In this document: positions 47,101 through 55,242 of the stretch, in pieces
Layout of the letters: every line of letters begins with the position of its first letter
Position numbering within the stretch: position 1 is the stretch's first letter
NCBI RefSeq assembly: GCF_004118675.1
Contig: NZ_SDHZ01000001.1
Location: 2,046,001 to 2,110,000, forward strand
DNA: 64,000 nucleotides
Reading direction: 5' to 3'
Source: Filimonas effusa
GTDB taxonomy: Bacteria; Bacteroidota; Bacteroidia; Chitinophagales; Chitinophagaceae
Program-made: the position numbers and the translations under genes
Notes under the pieces: generated by a model
What the model was told of the DNA's origin: nothing
The model's database searches: none
Seen by the model: only the letters and a program-made list of their open reading frames with translations

Positions 47101-47108
47101 TAGCTTTG
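47101..47108 (+). promoter_or_regulatory. -7 element for the second TonB barrel gene
   Basis: TAGCTTTG, 6 nt before ATG 47115; no TTG at 17-23 nt upstream. It supports a short leader and the start at 47115 rather than 47007. Confidence 0.45.
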
Positions 47109-47114
47109 CCTTAT

Positions 47115-49748
47115 ATGAAAAAGCTAGTAATACTTATCTGCCTGTTTCTTATTTTCCGGCAGTTGCATGCTCAGATGCCTCATTTTCAACTGCCCAGCGG
47201 GCGTATTTATGGTAAAATCGTCGACAATGCGGGAAAAGCTGTCAATGGCGCTTCGGTAGTATTATTACAACCAACCCGTGACAGTGCCGGCGGTAAACTG
47301 CGCAACATATTAGTAAAAGGAGTCATTACCAGATCTTCCGGAGAATTCAATTTCGAGGATATCCCCTTTCAACCTGACTTGAAGCTGAAAGTTGATGCTA
47401 CAGGTTACATAAGCCTTGAAGAAACCATCTTCCTGGCACAGGCAGGAACTGGCCCTTCTCCAGCCTCACCCGGCACCAGCGCCGCTTCATTACCAGGCGC
47501 CAATATGCCAGCCATGGGAAACACAGAGAAAGATCTGGGCAAATTAACGCTGATCAGCAACGCTAATCTGCTGGAAGGTGTAATAGTTAGCAGTACCTCC
47601 AAACCATTAATGCGCCTGGATCTTGATAAAAAAGTATTCAACGTCGAAAAAAATCTTGTCAGTGCCGGCGGTACCGGTCTCGACGTTATACAGAACGTTC
47701 CTTCGGTGAACGTAGATATTGATGGTAACGTCACCATTCGCAACAGCTCTCCGCAACTCTTTATTGATGGCCGGCCTACCACCTTGTCGCTCGACCAGAT
47801 ACCTGCTGCCAGCATTGAAAGCGTAGAAGTGATTACAAACCCTTCTGCAAAATACGATGCATCAGGCGCAGGTGCTGGCATTCTCAATATCGTGCTTAAA
47901 AAAGACAAGAAGAAAGGATACAATGGTAACGCCCGCGCAGGAATTGATAGCCGTGGAGGCCTCAATGGTGGACTGGACCTAAATGTAAGACAGGGCAAAT
48001 TCAATGTTACTGCCAGCGGTATGATTAATCAGATGAAAGACAAAACTACCGGTACAACGGAAAGATTCAACCTCACCACTACTCCTCAGACAGCCATTTC
48101 CCAGTCGAACGTAGACAAGAATAATGGTAATATGCTTTTTGGCAAGGTGGGACTGGATTATTTCATGAATAATAAAACCAGCCTCAGCCTGGAAGGCGTG
48201 CGTATGCATGGAGAGTTCACACCTACAGGACTATTGAACACCTATACCGACAGCCTGTTCCTTTCCGGCAAAAGAACCAGCTTTAGCCAGCGCGATGCAA
48301 ATAACAGCCGTAACTTCAACGGTGGCGGGCTGAAGCTTGGCATGAAACAATTATTCGCTAAAGAAGGAGAAGAACTTACCGCCGACATTAATGTCTTTGG
48401 AGGAAAAAATACCAATAACGCTAACTACTTCACCCGCTATTATGACCAGGGGATTGGTAGCAACATTATTGGAACACAACAGCAACAAACCATCGGCACA
48501 GGTAAAGACCGTTTTTATACCTTACAAACAGACTATGTAAAACCCTTGGGAGAAAAAACGAAGTTAGAAGCAGGCTTGCGTGCTTCTCTACAACATATAG
48601 AAAACGTAACCGATAACTACCTCTATAACCAGGTAAGCGGTAAAAGCGAAAAAGTAGATGCTGCCAGCACCAACTATAAAAATAACAATAATGTATATGC
48701 TGCTTACCTTTCAGTAAGCAGCAGTATTAAGAATTTTGGTTATCAGGTAGGCCTTAGAGCCGAACGCTCCAATTACAACGGAGACCTCATCACAACTGGC
48801 GAACACTTCAGCAATAACTACCCTATAAGCCTTTTCCCTTCCGTTTTCCTGAGCCAGAAACTGGCTGGAGATCAGCAGTTACAACTGAGTTATACAAGAC
48901 GTATTAACCGCCCTAATTTCTTTCAACTGATTCCATTTACAGACTATTCCGACAGCCTTAATATTACGCGTGGTAACCCAGACCTCGTACCGGAATTTAC
49001 CAACTCTTTTGAATTATCCTATAATAAGAATTTCTCCCGTTCTTCTACATTTCTGGCGAGCGTTTACTACAGGCGTAGCAATCATTTGATCACACGCTAT
49101 CTGGACACCACCATTAATGCAATCTCGGGAAAACAAGATTTGGTAAATACTTATATTAATGCAAACTCAAGCTATACAACAGGTGCGGAAATAACTTTAC
49201 AAAACAATGTCAGCAATTGGTGGGATATGTCAACCAATTTGAATCTGTACAATTCCCGGATCAACACTGGCAATATTGGCGGTGGATCATCGGAAGCATT
49301 ATGGAGCTGGTTTGGTAAGATGAATCATAACTTCAAACTACCTGCAGGACTTGCTTTACAACTTACAGGAATGTATCAATCCAAAACCAATCTTCCTGTA
49401 AATAATAACAAAGGCAACATGGGAGGCCCTCCGGGTATGCAATCCCAAAGTGCATCACAGGGATATATTAAATCTTTTTATAGTATAGATGCGGCCATAA
49501 AGAAAACATTCCTGAAAAATAATGCAGCCGCCGTATCGTTAAGTATAAACGACATATTCAGAAGCCGCCGCACCGATCAATATTCTGAAAGCGACTATTT
49601 TACCCAGTATTATAGCAGGCTGCGCAGCCCACAAATGGTTCGTTTAAACTTTACCTATAGATTTGGAAAGGCAGACCTGTCTATTTTCAAAAGAAAGAAT
49701 ATGAACAGCGACAACAGTATGCAAAATGCAACACAGGGTATGCAGTAA
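47115..49748 (+). CDS. TonB-dependent receptor-like outer-membrane beta-barrel (OMP_b-brl_3 type)
   Basis: 877 aa from ATG 47115, which begins a signal peptide (MKKLVILICLFLIF to LHAQ). Residues about 25-105 are a carboxypeptidase-regulatory-like beta domain (GRIYGKIVDNAGKAVNGASVVLLQP). A Pro/Ala/Gly linker of about 25 residues follows. The plug has VIVSSTSKPLMRLDLDKKVFNV, GTGLDVIQNVPSVNVDIDGNV, LFIDGRPTTLSLDQIPA and IESVEVITNPSAKYDASGAGAGILNIVLKK. The rest is a large barrel ending FTYRFGKADLSIFKRKN. Ligand unknown. It is followed by LytS/LytTR genes with a 17-nt gap, so expression and sensing may be linked. Confidence 0.9.
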   Translation: MKKLVILICLFLIFRQLHAQMPHFQLPSGRIYGKIVDNAGKAVNGASVVLLQPTRDSAGGKLRNILVKGVITRSSGEFNFEDIPFQPDLKLKVDATGYISLEETIFLAQAGTGPSPASPGTSAASLPGANMPAMGNTEKDLGKLTLISNANLLEGVIVSSTSKPLMRLDLDKKVFNVEKNLVSAGGTGLDVIQNVPSVNVDIDGNVTIRNSSPQLFIDGRPTTLSLDQIPAASIESVEVITNPSAKYDASGAGAGILNIVLKKDKKKGYNGNARAGIDSRGGLNGGLDLNVRQGKFNVTASGMINQMKDKTTGTTERFNLTTTPQTAISQSNVDKNNGNMLFGKVGLDYFMNNKTSLSLEGVRMHGEFTPTGLLNTYTDSLFLSGKRTSFSQRDANNSRNFNGGGLKLGMKQLFAKEGEELTADINVFGGKNTNNANYFTRYYDQGIGSNIIGTQQQQTIGTGKDRFYTLQTDYVKPLGEKTKLEAGLRASLQHIENVTDNYLYNQVSGKSEKVDAASTNYKNNNNVYAAYLSVSSSIKNFGYQVGLRAERSNYNGDLITTGEHFSNNYPISLFPSVFLSQKLAGDQQLQLSYTRRINRPNFFQLIPFTDYSDSLNITRGNPDLVPEFTNSFELSYNKNFSRSSTFLASVYYRRSNHLITRYLDTTINAISGKQDLVNTYINANSSYTTGAEITLQNNVSNWWDMSTNLNLYNSRINTGNIGGGSSEALWSWFGKMNHNFKLPAGLALQLTGMYQSKTNLPVNNNKGNMGGPPGMQSQSASQGYIKSFYSIDAAIKKTFLKNNAAAVSLSINDIFRSRRTDQYSESDYFTQYYSRLRSPQMVRLNFTYRFGKADLSIFKRKNMNSDNSMQNATQGMQ

Positions 49749-49765
49749 TTATCTAAATTGGATGT

Positions 49766-50836
49766 ATGAAGGTTTCCTATCATAGCAAATGGATTACATT
49801 TTTACTGCATGTAACGGTATGGATAGTGATATTTTCACTTCCGTACCTCCTGCGGCATTCGTATGAAAATAGCGGCGTTGGCAGGTTCCATTCCCCTCCT
49901 CCCCTGAATGCAGCCTCGATACTGATAAACCTTACCTGGGTGGGATTGTTTTACTTAAATTCAGAATTATGGGTTCCCTGGTTCATTAACAGGCGAAAAT
50001 ACCTGTATTACGGAATTTCGCAGCTGATAGCTTTCCTTGCTGTGATGGGCATTCATTGGTTGATATTCACCTATATTATTCCTGCAGATGCGCACAAACC
50101 CAATTTCCGCGCTGTAGTTTTCATAGACTTTAACCTGGCGCTCTTCCTTCTGGTCGTCGCAGCAAGTACCGCTTATCGTTTGATCTCTGAAAAGATAAGA
50201 CTTGAGAACCTGGAGAAAGAAAAGCAGAAGGAGAATATGAAAACAGAATTGTCCTTTTTACGCTCTCAGATCAGTCCGCATTTTATGTTCAATGTATTAA
50301 ATAACATAGTGGCGCTGGCCAGGCTAAAATCGGATAAGCTGGAGCCCACTATCTTCAAACTGTCTTCGCTTATGCGTTATATGTTGTATGAATCTGATGA
50401 AAGAAGGGTTCCCCTCGGCAAAGAGATAGAATATTTGAAAAGTTATATTGATCTGCAGCAATTGCGTTTCGGACAAAAAGTAACAATATACCAGGAAATA
50501 AGTATTACAGACGAGTTGGCCGAGATTGAGCCAATGCTATTGATCCCTTTCGTTGAAAATGCCTTTAAACACGGTACCGGTTATATCCAACAACCCAGAA
50601 TCGAAATAATACTCGCGCAAAAAGCCGATCTGCTTACGTTCACCGTCAGGAATAAATTCAGTGAAGCCGTTGACGAACCCAAAGATCATACTTCCGGTAT
50701 TGGATTGGCAAATGTGGAACGTCGTCTTACTTTGCTATATCCCAAGGCACACAAATTGCATATCACACGAGCGGAAGGCTGGTTTACTATAATATTACAA
50801 TTAAAACTTCACGATGTTACAATGCATAGCTATTGA
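49766..50836 (+). CDS. LytS-type sensor histidine kinase (second)
   Basis: 356 aa with four membrane helices in the first 145 residues (first near 11-27, then about 45-65, 78-98 and 120-138). A coiled linker follows (EKIRLENLEKEKQKENMKTEL), then the His_kinase domain with the His in FLRSQISPHFMFNVLNNI and RYMLYES. The ATP-binding part has IPFVENAFKHG and GIGLANVERRLTLLYP. Its last 23 nt overlap the response regulator start. It is downstream of the TonB barrel gene, probably in one operon. Confidence 0.93.
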   Translation: MKVSYHSKWITFLLHVTVWIVIFSLPYLLRHSYENSGVGRFHSPPPLNAASILINLTWVGLFYLNSELWVPWFINRRKYLYYGISQLIAFLAVMGIHWLIFTYIIPADAHKPNFRAVVFIDFNLALFLLVVAASTAYRLISEKIRLENLEKEKQKENMKTELSFLRSQISPHFMFNVLNNIVALARLKSDKLEPTIFKLSSLMRYMLYESDERRVPLGKEIEYLKSYIDLQQLRFGQKVTIYQEISITDELAEIEPMLLIPFVENAFKHGTGYIQQPRIEIILAQKADLLTFTVRNKFSEAVDEPKDHTSGIGLANVERRLTLLYPKAHKLHITRAEGWFTIILQLKLHDVTMHSY

Positions 50837-51536
50837 CGATGAGCCCCTGGCCCTTGACCTGCTTGAAAATTATATCAGCAAGATCCCTTACCTGCAACTG
50901 GTAGGAAAATGCCAGGATGCATTTGAGGCAACGCAGTTATTGCAAGACAAAAAGGCGGATCTGATTTTTGTGGACATCCAGATGCCTGGACTTACCGGGC
51001 TTCAATTCATCCAAAGCCTCCAACAAAAGCCGATGATAATACTGGTAACAGCTTACGAAAAATTTGCATTGGAAGGTTATCAGCTTGATGTAGTGGACTA
51101 CCTATTGAAGCCAGTAGAACTTGAACGCTTTATTAAGGCCTGTAACAAAGCGAATGAATTACACCAGCTGAGAACTACAGCTACCTCTAAGCATGCCTCT
51201 CAGCCGGCCCCCACCTATTTCTTCGTCAATGCCGACTACAGCCTGGTTAAGGTACAATTCAATGATATCAGCTGGATAGAGGGATTACGGGACTACATAA
51301 AAATTCATCTTAAAAGCACAGGCAAACCCCTGATAGTACGCTCAGGCGTTAAAGCAATAGAACAGGAATTGCCACCCGATCAATTTGTAAGAGTGCACAA
51401 ATCCTATATCGTATCAATAGAAAGCATCAGCTCGATACGAAAGAACAGCATTTTTATACAGGATATGGAAATACCTGTAGGCGCCATTTACCGCGACGCA
51501 ATAGACCGCCTGACCGGCAAAACCGACCAAGGATAG
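50814..51536 (+). CDS. LytTR response regulator (second)
   Basis: 240 aa: receiver domain about 1-120 with DDE (8-10), phospho-acceptor D54 (IFVDIQMPGL), VTAYEK and LLKPVE. A short linker follows with TSKHASQPAPTY. The LytTR DNA-binding domain (about 135-235) has YSLVKVQFNDISWIEGLRDYIKI and FVRVHKSYIVSIESISS. It overlaps its kinase by 23 nt. It resembles the first pair at 33.9-35.7 kb in layout but is clearly diverged, so the two are separate systems rather than a recent duplication. Confidence 0.93.
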   Translation: MLQCIAIDDEPLALDLLENYISKIPYLQLVGKCQDAFEATQLLQDKKADLIFVDIQMPGLTGLQFIQSLQQKPMIILVTAYEKFALEGYQLDVVDYLLKPVELERFIKACNKANELHQLRTTATSKHASQPAPTYFFVNADYSLVKVQFNDISWIEGLRDYIKIHLKSTGKPLIVRSGVKAIEQELPPDQFVRVHKSYIVSIESISSIRKNSIFIQDMEIPVGAIYRDAIDRLTGKTDQG

Positions 51537-51803
51537 TACCCTCCTTAAATAAGGCAATGCAATCATTTATATGTCTGGTGAGGTTAGAAACTGGTGTTGT
51601 GGCAGCTGGTTCTAATAGCAGTTTTCAGTAGTTGTTCTCCTGGGAGGAAAACACCGGTTATAATTAGAGTAACCGGCAATTGTAAGATAATTGTTAATTA
51701 GTACACTTTAACTATGAATATTCGAATAAGCGTCGTTTCTTTGTGGAACAAAAGACAACAACGATAATTCAAATTTTTCTCATAAGCAGTTAGTTTTGGT
51801 TGC

Positions 51804-51825
51804 GGCCCCTGTTTCAACAGGGGCC
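51804..51825 (+). terminator. GC-rich hairpin, probable terminator
   Basis: GGCCCCTG, loop TTTCAA, CAGGGGCC: a perfect 8-bp stem extendable to 10 bp with the loop closed, followed by AATTTATT. It lies 268 nt after the second LytTR stop. It may end that operon's long 3' region or an independent small transcript. Confidence 0.5.
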
Positions 51826-52295
51826 AATTTATTACTATAATTTGAGACAGACAACTATTTTTTTCAAATTCATTTTTTTAATATCTATCAAAATACACCC
51901 CCATCGCCAATTTATAGCCGCCAAAACAAGATTCAGATTATATTTCCAACCGTTTTAATTCTTTTTTTTCACATAAAAGATCCAAAAAAGCAAAAATCAC
52001 CCGGCAATTTCAGTAGAGAATAAAAAATATTTTTTCTTTGCAACAGCAATCAAATAATACATAAAGGCCCTGCAGGTACAATTGGCAAGCCTCCAACACA
52101 TCAGTTTAAAATACATCTCAAGAAAATTCCGGTTAATAGAATAGAGTACAGATAGATTCCAGAGAGAGCTTAAAATAGGATTAATAGCAGGTTATTCCGG
52201 CAACAGCAAAGAAAACACTTGGGTGCGTGGATATTCTATAGGTAGCTGATACAAGGTATAGCCTCGTCGGAACTGGCGGAGGATAAAAAGCAAGC

Positions 52296-52316
52296 CCCTC
52301 CCGAGAGGCGGGAGGG
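52296..52316. repeat. GC-rich palindrome in the intergenic region
   Basis: CCCTCCCG, loop AGAGG, CGGGAGGG: an 8-bp perfect stem. No T run follows on the plus strand and no A run precedes it. The style (a CCCTCCC/GGGAGGG palindrome standing alone in a spacer) suggests a dispersed intergenic repeat, which one window cannot confirm. Confidence 0.4.
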
Positions 52317-52404
52317 ACTGGGTGTAATCATAGGTTATTGACCTAACAACCAATAATGAACAATTAAACCTAAAACGAGCAACCTTTAATCAATATGAAA
52401 AACA

Positions 52405-54978
52405 CTATGGAGCAACAACATATGAAACCGTTCCTATTTGGCTATTCTGCGCGGTACGCAGCTCTATAATGTATGTTCCCGCAGCATAACCTGTATTATT
52501 TACTTCTTCTACCTGATGTTCACTTGTATGCCAGATTTTTCTGCTTTGCATTAATACGCCCAGGCTGTTATAAACGCTCATGTAAACGTATTTATCGAGG
52601 TAGCCGGAAAAACTGAGATATATCTTTGCTTTAGTAGGGTTGGGGTAAGCAAGAAGAATGCTCTTTTCTCCAGCGTTCGTAACCATCAATGTATTCGACC
52701 GCTCTTCACAGCCTGCTGCTCCCTTAACCAGACAATAGTATACACCAGTGGCATCAGCACTCACCTCCAAGGAACCAGATTGTGCACCGGTAATACTTGT
52801 TTCATTCAGAAACCACTGGAATGCCACCACATTTTGACTTGTTGCTGCTGTTAACATAACCTTTTCTCCAGGAGCGAGACTGGTTTTGTTGCCGGCAGCA
52901 GCAATAGTTACCTTTGGAGCATTTACCGCTGTAACAGTGAAACTGTAACCGATACTATCAACTCCTCCATTCTCTTTTCCCCCATTATCTCTGACGATAA
53001 TTGTTATTATCGCATCGCCACTTGCGAGTGGCATTAACTTATATCTCAGAACTGTAGCTCCGTCGGTATCACGAATAACAACTAGTTGAGAAAAGAAGTC
53101 ATCTCTGTTAGCTTCTGCAGTTACAGTAACGCACTGGCCCACTTCTGGCCCTGCTGAGATCCCGGTAAGAGAAACCAAGGCTGTATTATTGCTGACACAT
53201 ATTGTTTGATCTGCAACAGGGTTAATAGTTGGTGGATCATTCACATTCTCTATTCCTATAACCAATGCAGTATCGTAATACCGGCCATTCGTGGTTGCTC
53301 TTACGCGTACATTATATGCCGGCTTTAACTCATAATCAAAAGCCTGCACCGTTCTTAGCTCATTACCTGCAATCAAAAAATAACTGTTGTCACTGTCTCC
53401 GGCGCCCTGGGTCAAACTATAGGAAACCGGATTCCCACCTTTCATCATCTTAAAAGTACCCGCCAACGTGCCAGAAGGCTGATTCTCGTAAATGACAGCC
53501 GGTTCAAATAAAAGGGTATCAGCTATTGACTCCGATAATGTAATATTCATTTCTACCGCATCCGAAGTATTGATACTATCACAGACAGTTAATACCAATG
53601 CATATTCCGGCGTCGCCTCCACCATCCAATGCTGGTTAGCAACAGACAATTCTCCTGTTAATTCATTAATGACGAATGCGTCGCCGGCATTGCCCTGTAT
53701 TATCTGCCAATTCCTCAATATTCCAACCGGTCCTTCATTTATAGCTTGGGCTATCCCAATTGTAGAGCCGATAGCTGCTGCAGGATCAATTTCTATTTTC
53801 TGCCCCGGCAATATCACTGGTGGCCGGGCATCTACTTGTATTCGGTGAGCGATAAGTGAAGCACCATTACCAGCAACAGGCAAGGTAAGATTAGCATTGC
53901 GGGCATTTGCTCCTTTAATAGTTCCTCTGTTTAGCTGTAAAGCATTGGTGGCAACATAATCCAATCCGCTACTGCTATCTCCTGCATGAACTTGGTAGAT
54001 AAAGGTTAATGCACTGCTGCACGACCCCGCTGCATAAGACGCTACACCAGGAGTATTACCTGTATTAAGCCGGAGATAAGGAATCCCATCATTTGTATTT
54101 ACAATAACCACCTTATCGAAGTAAACCACGATATTGATCTCTTCCTCTCTCCCATAAAGCCCCTCCGGCTTCGTAGTTGCAACCGCAATGATCTTAGGCG
54201 CCGCACCTGCAGAATCGGAACCCGAATCAATTTCTCCTATAACAGGTGGAAGTCCCCATAAGCGGATTCCTCCTGAACTGGTTGTAAAGGAGTTGTCCCA
54301 ATTCGCATTATCATTCAACATTGCCCTGAAAGCAGCAGAGCTATCCTCATACCATCCCTTATACCGTGCATCAACCGTCTTTTCCGAAACATCTGCAGCC
54401 GGATTTCTAACCCATATGCCGCAGCCATTACATAGTCCCGGAGGGTATACTGATGTGGAATTAGAAGCAGCAGCCGATACATCCCAACCTGCAACCGTTG
54501 TTGTTTCAGTCCGGTTGTAATGCAACCCTGCAATGAACCTTACCGCACTTGGCCAACTCCCCTGAAAGGCAAAAATCTGATCTCCTGCTGCCGCAAGATC
54601 TATCCTACCAGACATCGGCTTCAGCACTCCTTTGTCCGACTCTACCACCGAATTCCCAGACCAGATTTTGACCTGTACCCCATATTGCAAGGGATCATTT
54701 GTCCGCCACTCCAGAATTCCCTCACCAGTTCTACCCACCCCGGAACTTAACCAGCCATTATCCGTGAACAGAATGACAGTAGAAGCTGCTATGCCATCTT
54801 CCCGTAAAATGATAAAGCTGATTGTATCCACAGTACCCGTAGTATAACCTGTAAAGGCTATGTCCCCACCTGTTAATATTGTTTGAGCTCCAGCAACTAA
54901 AGCATTAAAACTAAAGGCTAAAAAGCATGTCAGAAACATCCGGAATCTTTCATAACTCCTTCCGTATGGTATTTTCAT
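52405..54978 (-). CDS. T9SS-exported cadherin/Ig-like surface protein
   Basis: 857 aa with a signal peptide ending near VAGAQ (about residue 31). Residues 32-250 form an unassigned N-terminal region (TILTGGDIAFTGYTTGTVDTISFIIL, then ILFTDNGW). Next come beta-rich regions with cadherin-like traits (WQIIQGNAGDAFVINELTGELSV; ISAGPEVGQCVTVTAEA), IENVNDPPTINPVADQT, and a PKD/Ig-like domain (about 680-760) with two Cys. The last 80 residues are a type A T9SS sorting domain: LLAYPNPTKAKIYLSFSG, YNSLGVLMQSR, AAGTYIIELR. It is therefore secreted and probably attached to the surface. Cargo role unknown. Confidence 0.88.
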   Translation of the reverse strand: MKIPYGRSYERFRMFLTCFLAFSFNALVAGAQTILTGGDIAFTGYTTGTVDTISFIILREDGIAASTVILFTDNGWLSSGVGRTGEGILEWRTNDPLQYGVQVKIWSGNSVVESDKGVLKPMSGRIDLAAAGDQIFAFQGSWPSAVRFIAGLHYNRTETTTVAGWDVSAAASNSTSVYPPGLCNGCGIWVRNPAADVSEKTVDARYKGWYEDSSAAFRAMLNDNANWDNSFTTSSGGIRLWGLPPVIGEIDSGSDSAGAAPKIIAVATTKPEGLYGREEEINIVVYFDKVVIVNTNDGIPYLRLNTGNTPGVASYAAGSCSSALTFIYQVHAGDSSSGLDYVATNALQLNRGTIKGANARNANLTLPVAGNGASLIAHRIQVDARPPVILPGQKIEIDPAAAIGSTIGIAQAINEGPVGILRNWQIIQGNAGDAFVINELTGELSVANQHWMVEATPEYALVLTVCDSINTSDAVEMNITLSESIADTLLFEPAVIYENQPSGTLAGTFKMMKGGNPVSYSLTQGAGDSDNSYFLIAGNELRTVQAFDYELKPAYNVRVRATTNGRYYDTALVIGIENVNDPPTINPVADQTICVSNNTALVSLTGISAGPEVGQCVTVTAEANRDDFFSQLVVIRDTDGATVLRYKLMPLASGDAIITIIVRDNGGKENGGVDSIGYSFTVTAVNAPKVTIAAAGNKTSLAPGEKVMLTAATSQNVVAFQWFLNETSITGAQSGSLEVSADATGVYYCLVKGAAGCEERSNTLMVTNAGEKSILLAYPNPTKAKIYLSFSGYLDKYVYMSVYNSLGVLMQSRKIWHTSEHQVEEVNNTGYAAGTYIIELRTAQNSQIGTVSYVVAP

Positions 54979-55000
54979 AGTGTTTTTTTTAACAACAGAT

Positions 55001-55032
55001 CAAAGATAGAAAAGCCAATGCCCGCCTGCCAA
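55001..55032 (-). promoter_or_regulatory. promoter of the T9SS surface protein
   Basis: On the minus strand, TTG (55030-55032), a 21-nt spacer and TATCTTTG (55001-55008). The leader to ATG 54978 would be about 15 nt. Confidence 0.7.
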
Positions 55033-55185
55033 ATTTCTGCTATTCAAGATATGAACACTAATGGTATATATTTTTTTATAATACAATTGTAATTTCTGAA
55101 AGCCAATACAGTATTTGATTCTGGCAATAACAACTGTTCAGAAATTTAAAAAAAACGTTTTCATTACTATCAAAAAACTTAAAAG

Positions 55186-55220
55186 AAAAAGGGCTGCCCG
55201 ATGTAAAAGCAGCCCTTTTT
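55186..55220 (-). terminator. terminator of the glycoside hydrolase operon
   Basis: A 12-bp stem (AAAAAGGGCTGC / GCAGCCCTTTTT) with an 11-nt loop, 23 nt beyond the GH95 stop, followed on the minus strand by a T run. Confidence 0.88.
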
Positions 55221-55242
55221 TAGAGAAATAATATTATTTTTT

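Larger units (their letters stand above)
51537..52404. other. 868-bp intergenic region with two hairpins and no gene
   Basis: No plausible coding frame is seen. The region is AT-rich with long T and A runs, and holds two GC-rich hairpins described separately (51804-51825 and 52296-52316). A TTTCTTTGC block near 52036-52045 resembles a -7 element without the leading TA. It could contain a small RNA or decayed sequence; nothing firmer can be said. Confidence 0.5.

Noticed and set aside
47007-47114. Longer start for the second TonB barrel inside the first receptor's end
   Set aside because: The signal peptide begins at ATG 47115, preceded by a TAGCTTTG box.
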